A stretch of DNA of 64,000 nucleotides from Flaccisagitta enflata. Lineage: Eukaryota; Chaetognatha; Sagittoidea; Aphragmophora. Below the pieces are notes generated by a model. It was not told the origin of the DNA and searched no databases. It worked only from the letters and a program-made list of their open reading frames with translations. Position numbers and translations under genes: made by a program. Of this stretch, positions 8,714-21,675 are shown one piece after another. The stretch spans positions 4,836,001 to 4,900,000 of the forward strand of contig OZ231126.1 of assembly GCA_965153355.1 (NCBI GenBank), in the 5' to 3' direction. The first letter of the stretch is position 1. Every line of letters starts with the position of its first letter.

Positions 8714-11475
8714 GCCTCCTTATCATTTTCCGATGTATCCCGAGTCCAACTTTGTCGTCACAATCCACGACGATCCAGAATCTCAATCGCGCGCTGCTTT
8801 TCGCCCACACGGTCAAACTAGCGGAAATCTTCTTCGAGTGTATGCCGCAATTTTTGACCCAATTGGTTATGACAAGTGCCAAGGGAAATAACGGTTTAAA
8901 GGAGATGACGTTTTTGCAAATGGGATCTGTTGTCAGTAGTTGTATCACCATCACGTGGGGAATCTCCAAATACTCCATCCAAAATCACGGGAAATTTGTC
9001 TCAAAAAGTCATTCAAAAATGACTTCGCATTTGGTTCTTATTTTTGTCATTTTATCCGAAGTCGTTTTTTGCGGGGGTGTGAGTCGGTTTTCATTCGCTT
9101 TCTACAGAGGGCGCATTCCGCTCGTAGCAATGTTGATGCCCCTTACTGCTGTATCATCCTTTTTTCACATGTGTCAACTTGTCAATGGCGTTAAAGGCTC
9201 CAAATACGGAGATCTTTCATTTCTTTTTGCGCGATTGTTCATTTGGGTGAGCGTACTTTTCGCTTTCTTTTCCGAACCTTCGTTTGAGAAAGGTAAGAAG
9301 GCGCTGGTTATCAACAATTCGTGGGTAGTTTTTTGCGTAACTATGACAATTGTGGCAGGAGTCAATACTACCGCGGGATTTCTTATTCGAAGACAGACGA
9401 CCAACTTTAGACTGTACGACTGGATTGATCAGTGGCTACAAGCCACCTCGACAGCCTTGGTCAAGCCAATTGACGCTGATCCATTTGAAAAGGGGCGTAG
9501 AGAATCGATAAAAGCATTGACCAACTTGAGTGAAGAGGAAGTGACAGCGGCTATTAGGAGGAAACATTTCGCAGAGAGACGGCATAGTGAACCAGTTTCC
9601 AGTATCGACAATGGAGAGCGTGATAACTCTATTTTAGGAGATTTGGATACAACCTGCATTCAAGGCTGTCATGGTGAGACGCCAATATCGAGTGAGAAAA
9701 GCCAGCCAACCAGACAGTCTGCGAGTAGCTGCGGTAGGCAACTTTTTCACTGGCTGTTTGCGACATTTTTCTTTGTACTATTCGTTTTTTGTCTGGGCTT
9801 CATTTGCAGCAGGCCCATAATTTACAAAAAGCCTGGTTACTACGTCTCTTTTCATTCGAGATACTTTAGCGAGCGTGGGTTTCCATTGGTGCATGATGAC
9901 AACGCGGCTCATCGAGGCTCCATTTGTGTGTATAACAAGACAAATTCCGAGATTCTAAAGGTGGCAATTGTCGTGGCTCGACAAATGGGACTTTTCCCCC
10001 ATCCCGTTCCCTTCATCGACGAAGAAAGCATCAACAGGCACAGCGGTAACAGGAAGCATTTCATCGAGGCTACCACCTTACTTGTGGGCAACTTGGACTT
10101 CTCCCGCCAAATAGTGGATCAAGAACCGCTCAAGTTTCCTTTCCTTCAACCTTCATGCGTTGGCAATGAAACCAATATCAAGGAATGCAAAAACTACGGC
10201 CTCTCAGTTTTGCTAGATCCTGCTTGTTACGAGGGACAAAAAAGGCTGTATGTTAGTATCATCAGGCGGCGGGTGCCTCAATCAAAGCCACTCAATTCCG
10301 TATATTTCATTACTGATATCGATTCCAACCTATCTCGTGCAAAAGAAAGTTGCTTCAATACAAATCTGTTACCTGTCGCGAAACCTGTAAAAGACTCGCA
10401 CCTTTTCCAAAATGGTGACGAGGAACGAATTTTGTTAATGGATCAATTCAAAATGTTGAATATCACCAAGTTGTGGCTGACTAACGATAGTTTCTTGTTC
10501 ACCGATCATAATTTTGGCGCTACATTTCGTCGGTCAAAAGGTGATGTTGAAAATGGGCTTCAACAGTCAATTTGTAAGGTATATCATGACTTCTACCCCA
10601 TGCAGTGTGGTCCCCGTGGGATTCCACTTTGCGACAATTGCACAGAAGTGGCGTACGTCAGGAACAAGTATTGGGAAATTGAATGTCGCTGCGAACCAAC
10701 AAAATGTCCAGAGAAAAGTTGTTCAAGATGCTCGACGCTCCGTCGCAATTACACAGATCATTGTGGCTGTCAAAGGGTTGAATGCGAAGAGAACGACATC
10801 TGTGGCAATTTTGGCGCTCGGCGATGTAGGTCATGCGAACTGAAGGCATATGTTGAGAAGAGCAAAGATGGTTGTTATTGCATGGAACCAGCTTGTAAGC
10901 CAACTCGATCTTGTAGCATGGATCGATTTTTGATGGTCTCAATGGGTCTCAATCATAACCTGACCAGGCCGCCAGGTCCAGGCCCAGATGATGAGAGTGG
11001 CACCAACGATGAGAGCGGCACAAACATTGAGAGCGGCGTCAGCCCTGATAGTGGCACTGATGCTGAGAGCGGCACCAATGAGGAAAGGGGCACTGAAGCT
11101 GAGAGAGGCACTGAAGCTGAGAGAGGCACGGATGCTGAGAGTGGCACCAATGCTGTGAGCGGCGCCAATGAGGGTAGGGGCATAAACGCTGAGAGCGGCA
11201 CTGAAGCTGAGAAAGGCCCAGACGTTGAGAGAGGCATTGACGCTGAAAGAGGCATTGACGCTGAGGGGGGCACAGATGCTGAGAGAGGCACCGAGGCTGA
11301 GAGTGGCACAGTGGCTCACAGTGGCTCACAGTGGCTCACAGTGTCTCAAGCCCAAGCAAACAAGCAGTGCTTTTTGGCAGCAAGGAAATGCTTTAGGGCA
11401 GCAAGGCAGAAACAAGGAAAAAAATCAAAGGAAATACATGAAAAAGAAAACAAAAAAGAAGACAAAATCAATTAA
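8714..11475 (+). CDS. XK-related membrane protein with SRCR-like ectodomain, exon 3
   Basis: This is the terminal coding exon (2762 bp, stop TAA). XK proteins are multi-pass membrane proteins; several are caspase-activated lipid scramblases. The XK core continues with ALLFAHTVKLAEIFFECMPQ, matching the family pattern of a helix ending E-x-x-P-Q, followed by about six helices down to YDWIDQWLQA. A cytosolic stretch of about 100 residues follows, then an extra helix (LFHWLFATFFFVLFVFCLGF, about residues 465-485 of the joined protein). After it comes an ectodomain: an SRCR-like segment (RGSICVYN...VVARQMG...CVGNETNIKECKNYG, about 515-640), three cysteine clusters with C-x-C spacing (about 750-850) and a hexapeptide tail (about 877-987). 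Seven N-x-S/T sites (NKT, NET, NLS, NIT, NDS, NCT, NYT) support an extracellular location. Ordinary XK proteins are about 400-700 residues long; this one is about 1040. The SRCR call is by pattern only. Confidence 0.88.
10975..11340 (+). repeat. 18-bp coding repeat (hexapeptide tail)
   Basis: About twenty units of 'gctgagagcggcactgat' type encode the hexapeptide A-E-S/R-G-T-D/E. A shorter repeat, 'agtggctcac', occurs three times at 11313-11340. The opposite strand is also open here, which is a by-product of the periodicity. Confidence 0.9.
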
Positions 11476-11690
11476 AAAAAAGAAAGTTTTAATAGTACTA
11501 ATGGGAGGTTTCATTTATGCTAATTGCAGTTATTGAGAAATTTTCAATATCTAGAGATATTTAAAACTTTGATAATCCTGAGCAAATTTTATAGAAAGGA
11601 ACCTGGAAGAAAATCTAGAATGTGAGCAGCTAGAAATTTAGCAAGGGTGATTCCGTTCGTTCATACATCTAGAGAGGAGGTGGAGATAGG
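11476..11690. other. 3' flank of the XK-related gene
   Basis: A-rich sequence follows the stop codon. No canonical AATAAA lies immediately downstream; 'attaaaaa' at about 11471-11478 is the closest. No further exon is recognised. Confidence 0.4.
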
Positions 11691-12300
11691 GGGGTCTGAA
11701 AGGGCCTGATTTGAGGCCTCAGTGGTCTGGATTGTGGCTCAAGGCGTCAGAGGGCTGATCTCAAGCCTGTGAGGGATGATATCAGACCGGTGATGGCTCA
11801 TTTCAAGCCTGTATGGATTGAATTTGAGCCAAAGAGGGCTGATTTCAGGCATGAGAGGACTGATTTCAGGTCTGACAGGTCGCCCAAGGGCAATATGTGG
11901 TCAGCGATACCCGTTGCCCTGCTTTGCATGGTTGTAAATTGGAATGAGAGGAAGCAGGGCAGCAGCCCCGAAAGGGACGAAGACCTGTAAAACACAGGGG
12001 TACTTTTGTTCATCCATTTATTTGTTTATTGGTTTGTCGATACATCTCCCCAGGCCCTCTCAGGCCTGAATTCTACCCTCTCAGGCCTGAAATCTACCCT
12101 CTCAGGCCTAAAATCTCCCCTCTCAGGCCTTGAATCTGAAAGAGCAGGTATAAGACCTGAGAGGACAGATTCAATGCAGAGGGTAGATTCAAGACCTGAG
12201 AGGGGAGATTTCAGGCCTGAGAGGGCAGATTCAAGGCCTGAGAGGGCCTGGGGGGGACAAACGGATGAACAAACAAACAAATAAACAAACAAATTTTCAT
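11690..12300. repeat. Repeat B fragments and 21-bp 'ctctcaggcctgaaatctac' minisatellite
   Basis: Degenerate units of 'ggcctgagagggctgatttca' occur at 11690-11890. A repeat-B head with 'ggtcagcgatacccgttgcc' is at 11900-12000. An array that switches orientation follows at 12050-12255, making a long imperfect inverted repeat, and ends in (CAAA)n. Confidence 0.75.
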
Positions 12301-13440
12301 CATTCATCATCGATCATAGGTCCCACTGTTCGGATGAGGAAGCTTGCTGGTTGCTGGATCCCAAATTTGTGTTCCCTTGCAATTTAGCCATGACGTCAGC
12401 ATCGGAATCTTTGCAACAGAAACTTTTATGACAACTGACCAGAAAAATATGAATTGAAATCCCAAGAGAATTGACTAAGGGCGTGATCTAATCATGGACA
12501 ATCGCGTTTTTTACGGGCCACTCGGTCGCTCGTTATGTTCGTTTGCTCGCCCCCCCCCCCACTCCGCTCAATCGCTCTGCAGCACTTGGCTTTGCTCGCT
12601 AACTCTGTTCACGGGCTTGCTCACTCACTTTGCTCACTCCCTCGCGAAAAAGTTTAAATTCATGAATATGTGTTCAAGCTGAAAACGCGTTCAACGGGAA
12701 TAAACCCGTTTGTTGTCATCCCTGAAAATTATGTGTAGCAATTGATAATGCCATACGACATATTTTTCATTTGTCGTTTGTGGCAAAGTATTCGCCAGAG
12801 AGTTTTATCATTTCAAATTGATGGAAGATTTGTTTAACACTGCGAGTGGGCGTTTTTTGGTAACTATCATGTACCATATCATGGCCTAGAGATGTCCAAT
12901 AGATGCGTCCTCTTTCAATACAAGAGATAAGAGATGAAAAAATCAAGAGAAATTTCGCGTTACCAACTGACTGACGGACCTAACAAGGGACACACCCTCT
13001 TAAAGAGGTACAAGGACGCATCTAAAAGGGACACGCTTATATCTCTATCTTATCTCCTGCGTGAGACAGAGGAAAATGAACGAAGTAAGATTCCTCGATT
13101 TCCTATCTACTAATACTATCGTGGCTCGATGTATTTCCTCATTGACCTTTTTATCCCCCTTGTCCCATTACTAGTAGACTGGTAAAATTGTAGCTGATTG
13201 ATGTGTGCATTGTCGCCTCTCATGTTTAAAAAAATACATGTAATAATGATAACAATTGCGATTCTTTTGATGTCTTTATCCAAACAGGAGCTTTTTAACA
13301 CCAAAAACAAGAATGTTGCTTTAATCAATCAGCAATAGCATGAGCTCAATTTTTAGCACCAAAAACAATATTGTTGCTTCAATCAATCAACAATAGGATG
13401 GGCGCTATTTGATTTCTTCCTTTCGCATTGTTAATGATTC
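12301..13440. other. Gene-free DNA with dispersed-repeat fragments
   Basis: The stretch holds the inverted partner (12510-12700) of the 550-715 repeat. It also holds a repeat-A-like fragment at 12955-13045 ('ctgacggacc', 'accctcttaaagagg', 'ggacgcatctaaaag'). No exon is recognised. Confidence 0.45.
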
Positions 13441-13447
13441 CTGAAAA

Positions 13448-14215
13448 ACAAGGCCGGATACACGGCCACCAGTTGTGGACGGGTGGGCAGGGGCGGAAAT
13501 GCGCGTTTTCCCACTTTTCAACTCAATCATTATGGACCAATGGACCGATGGACGGACCAACGGACAAAGCCTCTTATGTCACAGTGCAAACGAATACAAA
13601 ATTTGACATGTCAAAACGATTTATACAATATTTTTTATTTTATATATTCAAAGATTTTTTTATTGAGATAAAGGATTTTTGGTTGTTAATCATCAATGTT
13701 TTGCATAGGAAAACATTTTTCTGTACCATATGCTTAGGAAATGTGAGAAAAAAGGATGCAAAATTGATGGATTCTTAATAGAAATCAATTCTTGTGCATT
13801 GACATGTCTCGCGTAAAAAACCGAATCTGTCTCTGAATTTAAAATTTTGCATTTTGAAAAACATGGCATCAGTCTAAACACTTTTAAGAAATAGGCCATG
13901 TGTTTAGAAATGCAAAATTTTGCATTCAGAGACAGATTCGGTTTTTTACGTGGCAACATCTCATGTTTTCCGTGCAATTATTTTTAAAGAGTTCTGTTGT
14001 TTCACTAAGTATGCTGCAACTTTACCGATGCGAGATCAATACCATTGGTCAGTTAACCGTTTTTTAACTAATTTAAGGAGTATTAAGTATGCATAAGACT
14101 TTAGTTTTTGTTATATTTCCGCTGCATAGCAGCGTATTCCATCACAGAACAGAACGATTTGTCAAATTTGACGCTGTTCTGCACCACGACTTAAAGAGTT
14201 GCGTGTCCGCAACTA
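13448..14215 (-). repeat. Dispersed repeat A copy split by a MITE
   Basis: Repeat A runs from 'aacaaggccggatacacggc' (13447) to 'caaagcctcttat' (13577) and resumes at 14192 as 'taaagagttgcgtgtccgca' and 'actaaaaac'. The intact version of the junction is seen at 41090-41120. The intervening 614 bp are the PIF/Harbinger-like MITE. Confidence 0.85.
13578..14191. mobile_element. PIF/Harbinger-like MITE, 614 bp, nested in repeat A
   Basis: It is nearly identical in order and length to 5710-6320, starting GTCACAGTGCAAACGAATAC. Flanks are TAT (13575-13577) and TAA (14192-14194), consistent with a slightly decayed 3-bp duplication of host sequence. Confidence 0.8.
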
Positions 14216-14393
14216 AAAACGTTGCTTAAAGATCGTTTATAATAAACTGCTACTACATGTGATTTACTCTTCATTTGCAGAGTATTTACTAGTCAGTGAG
14301 GGTTCACAAGGCCCTGTTCCATTTATTTCAGTTTGGGTGTAGTGACGAATATTGTTCCAGAAAAGTGATTCCAGACCATAAAGTTGATTCATG

Positions 14394-14979
14394 TAACAAT
14401 GGCAAAAAAAAAACCGGACGCTGTTTTTTCATCAAGGATTGCTTGGTAACTAAGAAAGATAAACCCTTAAAATCCATGATGGCTTCAAAGAGCTTCGAAA
14501 TATCTTTCATTTGAGCTCTCACAGAACATTGTAGCTTAGAAGTTATGATGCTTTAAAGATAACCACTCAGAAAACTCGAATCTGAAATTAATCTTTTTAG
14601 AGTAACCAACTTTGAATTAATATAGCTTGTAAACGAAGAAGAATCATGATTTCTGCTTGATTCCATCTTGTAGAAAATTAAAAATACTTCAATTTTACCT
14701 TGGATTTCATTCCATTTATTTGATTTCTTTATTGTACACAATATGTGAAACAAAAAGTGTCTTATTGTCAGGCACAGTAATTTGCTTCCAAGAAAATGGG
14801 TGTTGAATTTCAATCTTATGTCATTTCAAAACGACTTAAGCTAGAAGTTTCTGCTTGGTCTAGATTTGTAGAGTTTTTGAAGCTCTTTAAAATGCTCATT
14901 GATTTCAAGTAAAAAGTATGTCCAGTATTCAGTCAATCATGAAAAACTGAGCGTCCGGTTTTTATTTTGGCCACTGTTA
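14394..14979. mobile_element. MITE family B, 586 bp
   Basis: Terminal inverted repeats: TAACAATGGCAAAAAAAA then 'ccggacgc' on the left; 'gcgtccgg', a T-rich stretch and GGCCACTGTTA on the right. Interior blocks 'ttgcttggtaactaa' and 'aaagagcttcgaaa' recur at 29259-30306. The open frames at 14296-14522 cross this element and are discounted. Confidence 0.75.
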
Positions 14980-15297
14980 GGAATATCAGTTTGATATTTT
15001 TTTTCCATTTTGAGATTGATCAACCGGTACCTTTATGCCCATTCTGAATTTGAGCCCCTGTTCCTTATTTCTAAAGGCAATTGTTGTGACTACCACCTGT
15101 AACACAAACATTGGAAAAAAGATTTTGATACTACCATATCTAAACCAAGGCATTTGGATTTTAATGGATTATAAAACTAGTGGCGTTCGCCATATTGTGT
15201 TCCACGAAAACTTGATTTGGCATGAGAAAGAAAGGCAATATTTCATAAAACATTTCCAATAATGATAACCGAACAAGTCTGCGTCATAGATAATGGC
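14980..15297. other. Gene-free AT-rich stretch
   Basis: No exon is recognised. 'gagattgatcaaccggta' at about 15012-15029 resembles the end of the element at 24159-24704. Confidence 0.35.
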
Positions 15298-16130
<833 letters not shown>

Positions 16131-16360
16131 ATTTTTAGTCGCGGTCACGCAACTCTACACTTGGCTGTGTCAGTCGTTACGTAAGTCACATTTTTGACTT
16201 GCGAGCGGTTTTTGCATTTCTGCTCCTGCCCAACCGTCTGCGACTGGATTGCCGTGTATCCGGCCTTGTTTTTAGTCGCGTGCACGCGACTCTACAACCC
16301 GCTCCGTCGGTCGGTCGGTCCGTCCGTCCGTCCGTCGGTCCGTCGGTAACACTTTGCTTT
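16131..16360 (+). repeat. Dispersed repeat A, two tandem copies
   Basis: One hairpin start is at about 16136 ('tagtcgcggtcacgcaact') and a second, perfect one at about 16275 (AGTCGCGTGCACGCGACT). The latter is followed by 'ctacaacccgctccgtcggt' and a (GGTC/TCCG) core. The text between them ends with the usual 'gtgtatccggccttgtt'. Confidence 0.85.
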
Positions 16361-16432
16361 TTTGCGTCTTTTTGGGTCATCTGGAGTTATTTTGAGTCAA
16401 TTTTTTGTTGTTTTTGGGAATTATTGGTTGCT

Positions 16433-17400
16433 TTTAATCATTTTTGGTCATTTTTGGTCATTTTTGGTCATTTGGTCAATTTGGTCATTTTGGTCATTTT
16501 TGGTCATTTTTGGTCAATTTTGGTCAATTTTGCTCATTTTTGATCAATTTTGATCAATTTTGATCAATTTTGATCATTTTTGATCATTTTTGGTCATTTT
16601 TGGTCATTTTTGGTCATTTTTGTCATTTTGGTCATTTTGGTCGTTTTGGTCATTTTTGGTCATTTTTGATCATTTTTGATTATTTTTGATCATTTTTGAT
16701 CTTTTTTTTTCAGTTTTGGTCATTTTGGTCATTTTTGGTCATTTTTGGTCATTTTTGGTCTTTTTTGGTCATTTTGGTCATTTTGGTCATTTTGGTCATT
16801 TTGGTCATATTGGTCATTTTTGGTCATTTTGGTCATTTTGGTCATTTTGGTCATTTTGGTCATTTTTGGTCATTTTTGGTCATTTTTGGTCATTTTGGTC
16901 ATTTTTGGTCATTTTTAGTCATTTTGGTCATTTTGGTCATTTTGATCATTTTTGGTCATTTTGGTCATTTTGGTCATATTGGTCATTTTTGGTCATTTTG
17001 GTCATTTTGGTCATTTTTGGTCATTTTTGGTCATTTTTGGTCATTTTTGGTCATTTTGGTCATTTTTGGTCATTTTTGGTCATTTTGGTCATTTTTTGAT
17101 CATTTTTGGTCATTTTTGATCATTTTTGATCATTTTTGGTCATTTTTGATCATTTTTGATCATTTTTGGTCATTTTTGGTCATTTTGGTCATTTTGGTCA
17201 TTTTGGTCATTTTGGTCATTTTGGTCATTTTTGGTCATTTTGGTCATTTTTGGTCATTTTGGTCATTTTTGGTCATTTTTGGTCATTTTTGGTCATTTTT
17301 GGTCATTTTTGGTCATTTTTGGTCATTTTGGTCATTTTTGGTCATTTTTGGTCATTTTTGGTCATTTTTGGTCATTTTGGTCATTTTTGGTCATTTTTGG
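16433..17400. repeat. (TTTTGGTCA)n / (TTTTTGGTCA)n minisatellite, about 970 bp
   Basis: About 100 units of 9 or 10 bp alternate between TTTTGGTCA and TTTTTGGTCA, with G-to-A variants (TTTTTGATCA) in blocks. The apparent 240-residue Gly-His-Phe-Trp-Ser protein is a by-product of the repeat. Confidence 0.97.
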
Positions 17401-17730
17401 TTGAAGTTTGCTGGTTAAAGTCTGCTGGTTGAAGTCTGCCGGTTGAAGTCTGCTGGTTAAAGTCTGCTGGTTAAAGTCTGCTGGTTAGTCTGCTGGGTAA
17501 AGTCTGATGGTTAAAGTCTCATGGTTTAAATCTGCTGGTTTAAATCTGCTGGTTTAAGTCTGCTGGTTTAAATCTAATGGGTTAAGTTTGCTGGTTAAAG
17601 TCTGCTGGTTTGAATCTGCTGGTTTAAGTCTGCTGGTTTAAGTCTGCTGGTTTAAATTTAATGGTTTAAGTCTGCTGGTCTAATGGTTTAAGTCTGCTGG
17701 TTTTAGTCTGCTGGTTAAAATGATATTAAA
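17401..17730. repeat. 13-bp 'ttaaagtctgctgg' minisatellite
   Basis: About 22 units of 'aagtctgctggtt' with one-base insertions follow the previous array without a gap. Confidence 0.93.
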
Positions 17731-18350
17731 GATGAGTATGGTTTAATTCTGGTTTAAGTCTGGTTTAAGTCTGGTTTAAGTCTGGTTTAAGTCTGGTTTA
17801 AGTCTGGTTTAAGTCTGGTTTAAGTCTGGTTTAAGTCTGGTTTACGTCTGGTTTACGTCTGGTTTAAGTCTGGATTAAGTCTGGTTTAAGACTGGTTCAT
17901 GTCTGATTTATGTCTGGTTTAGGTCTGGGTAAGGTCTGGTTTAGGTCTGGTCTATGTCTGGTTTTTGTCTGGTTTATGTTTGATTTAGGTCTGGTTTAGG
18001 TCTGGTTTTGGTCTGGTTTTGGTCTGGTTTTGGTCTGGTTTGATTCTGGTTTGAGTCTGGTTTGAGTCTGGTTTGAGTCTGGTTTGATTCTGGTTTGAGC
18101 CTGGTTTGAGCCTGATTTGAGCCTGGTTTTGGTCTTGTTTAGGTCTGGTTTGAGTCTGGTTTGAGTCTGGTTTGAGTCTGGTTTGAGTCTGGTTTGAGTC
18201 TGGTTTGAGTCTGGCTTAAATCTGGTTTATGTCTGGTTTATGTCTGGTTTATGTCTGATTTAGGTCTGGTTTCGGTCTGGTTTAATTCTGGTTTGAGTCT
18301 CGTTTGAGTCTGGTTTGAGTCTGGTTTGAGTCTAGTTTGAGTCTTTTTGG
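17731..18350. repeat. 11-bp 'ggtttaagtct' minisatellite
   Basis: About 55 units of GGTTTAAGTCT occur in sub-blocks with GGTTTGAGTCT, GGTTTATGTCT and GGTTTTGGTCT variants. This is the third of three adjacent arrays with related sequence (each contains GGTT or TGGT plus GTC). Confidence 0.95.
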
Positions 18351-18470
18351 GTTGCGTTTAAGTCTGATTTTCGATAAAAAGATACAATAAGGAGTCAGGT
18401 CAGTTCAGTTATTTTTGTCCTGCACGCGACTTATAGGTGTTGGCCTTGTTAATAGATCAAAGTGCTTAGT

Positions 18471-18837
18471 TCAACACTTGTTTGGATTTGCTTTTGTAAC
18501 CATCATAGGGTTGTTGTTGTTAGTATTGTTATAACTTCCAATAGGCCCATTGGGTCCCATAACTCCACCGCTTGTTGGCTGATGATTACCACCAAGACCT
18601 GCACCTCCCACGTGAGCATTATTGTTCATCATAATAGAGTTTTGCCCAGTAACTGGATGGGAATTCATAACGCCGGTAGACTGCAGAGAGAAGGTTGGAC
18701 GAGGCTGATTGCCAAGGAGTGGAACTGATCCTGGGCCACCACCGACCACATTACCTCCTCCTCCTCCACTGTTGCATTCTTGGACCCATGGGGGGCATAG
18801 CGCGAGGTCCCATCTGCGGTCCCATCTGGGGTCCCAT
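18471..18837 (-). pseudogene. Terminal exon of an unidentified Gly/Met/Asn-rich protein, copy 1, frame-shifted
   Basis: Read on the - strand, the exon starts after an acceptor CATCAG (18838-18840) with repeats of M-G-P-Q/R and ends at a TGA (18471-18473) after MVTKANPNKC. Compared with copy 2 (19617-19878), 74 bp are missing next to position 18774. The 5' part therefore no longer reads into the 3' part (VGGGPGSVPLLGNQPRPTFS, STGVMNSHPVTGQNS, GGVMGPNGPIGSYNN). Only this copy keeps the natural C-terminus. The protein family is not recognised; composition recalls C-terminal tails of chromatin or transcription cofactors. Confidence 0.5.
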
Positions 18838-18841
18838 CTGA

Positions 18842-19616
<775 letters not shown>

Positions 19617-19878
19617 TAACTGGATGGGAATTCATAACGCCAGTAGACTGCAGAGAGAAGGTTGGACGAGGCTGATTGCCAAGGAGTGGAACTGATCCTG
19701 GGCCACCACCGACCACATTACCTCCTCCTCCTCCACTGTTGCCACCACCAACGCCCATGGAAGCTGCGGCGCTGAAAGGATTTGCCATAAAAATGGAGTT
19801 GGAACCGGAGACATTCATTCTTGGACCCATGGGGGGCATAGCGCGAGGTCCCATCTGCGGTCCCATCTGGGGTCCCAT
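19617..19878 (-). CDS. Exon of the unidentified Gly/Met-rich protein, copy 2
   Basis: The sense strand begins after TTTCATCAG at 19879-19881 with MGPQMGPQMGPRAMPPMGPR, then MNVSGSNSIFMANPFSAAAS, a GGGNSGGGGGN run and VVGGGPGSVPLLGNQPRPTF, ending near MNSHPVSGGNSV. The 74 bp missing from copy 1 are present here, so this looks like the intact reading frame. However, the exon then runs into (GTT)n instead of the normal C-terminus. It is part of a tandem duplication of about 1 kb. No catalytic motif or known domain is seen. Confidence 0.5.
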
Positions 19879-19990
19879 CTGATGAAAGGAAAAAAGTTGA
19901 TACATACATTTATAAAGGGAAACAGAAAAAAAGATCAAGGAAGATATAGAAACAAGACAGAAGTATCAGTGAAAGCAGAAGTAAATAGTG

Positions 19991-20473
<483 letters not shown>

Positions 20474-20720
20474 TCTCTGCTAGGCCCCTGACTATGAAGG
20501 TTTTTTTTACAGTTGGCTCTTCTCCGTTATACCATTCTCAAGAACTGTCCATAAGCTTCAATGCTATATGTTTGTTTTGTCAAAAAATGTTCGGGAAGTG
20601 TAAGTTCCAGGGGCTCAAACGTCAGGGGTCCAAGGTATGATCCCCCACAGGGGTCAAAATTTCAAAGTTGTCAAAATCAAAATCTGATTGCAGATTTGGA
20701 TTCCTCTAAAAAAAGTAGCA
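20474..20720 (+). repeat. Left arm of a 2.1-kb inverted repeat
   Basis: The arm runs from 'ctaggcccctgactatg' to 'gcagatttggattcctctaa' and contains 'caaaaaatgttcgggaagtg' and 'acaggggtcaaaatttc'. Its reverse complement is at about 22420-22640. Confidence 0.8.
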
Positions 20721-21490
20721 AAAAAAAGTACTCTTCTTTTTTTTCATTTCTCATTTTAAGTGGGTCAAAATTGGGGTCAAAGGTCACGAGTGACCCCAAT
20801 CTGACCTCACGAGAGATAAAAATAAAAACACGGATAATCCAAATTCTGATACCAGTTTTGGAATCTTCATGAAAAATGAATTGAGAGTTATTACTGTCAT
20901 TTTTAAATTTTCTCAGAAAATGTCTGTCAAAAATGTCATCATTTGTCATGATGCACAACAGGGTCTTAACAGAGATCTTGATTCACTATGTATTCTGAAT
21001 CTACTTAGAAAGAACACATCTCCTAAGCATACATATTCAATATAGATATGGCTTCTCTGACTTTTGATTGTTGCGTTAAGTTAACATTAGCTTTTGGGCA
21101 GGAGGACAAAGTCCTGTTGAACATGGGGAATTTTATTTGTTTCTTCATTTGTCTGTAGTTGTATCCCCCCCCCCTTTTGAGCTCCAATCAGCCTTTTCAG
21201 GCCTCCAACTGACCCTCTCAAGCCTCAAGATGGTCCTCACAGGCCTCAAATTTGTCCTCTCAAGCTGCCTTAGATCATTTAGATTTCAAATTAGCTCTCA
21301 AACCTCCAGACAGCTCTTGTGACAATTAAATCAACCCTTGAATGACTCGTACCAGCCCTCTCAACCCCAAATCATCAGCTTACGGCCTAAACCAGGGTTG
21401 TCAAAAATTAGGAATGATTAGATTGACCTGATTGACTTAAGTGACTTGATATGACTTAATATGACTTAAAATGACTTAGAATGACTTATA
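20721..21490. other. Gene-free interior with a CT-rich minisatellite
   Basis: 20750-21000 shows no gene. 21160-21360 is a degenerate 'ctcaaacctccagacagctc' minisatellite attached to a repeat-B-like head. 21425-21490 is the (AAATGACTT)n decamer array. Confidence 0.5.
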
Positions 21491-21524
21491 ATGGAATTTA
21501 GGAAGGAGCTGTGTCATTAAATAA

Positions 21525-21675
21525 CAAGGCTGAATACACGGCAATCCAGTCGCGGACAGTTGGGCAAGAGCAGTAATGCAAAAACCAATAGTAATTCAAC
21601 AATGTGTCTGACCAACGGACCGACGGACCGACTGATACGGCAAGGTGTAGTCGCGTGTCCGCGACTAAAAACAAA
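21525..21675 (-). repeat. Dispersed repeat A with intact hairpin
   Basis: It runs from 'aacaaggctgaatacacggc' through 'gtcgcggacagttgggcaag' and a (GGACCGAC) core to the hairpin 'agtcgcgtgtccgcgact' followed by 'aaaaacaaaaac'. Confidence 0.85.

Noticed and set aside
16686-17432. Apparent 240-residue protein rich in Gly-His-Phe-Trp-Ser
   Set aside because: It is a direct translation of the 9/10-bp minisatellite; all three frames are open and there is no start context or splice structure.
16433-18350. Possible CRISPR-like array of short direct repeats
   Set aside because: Units are contiguous, 9-13 bp, without unique spacers, and the genome is eukaryotic.
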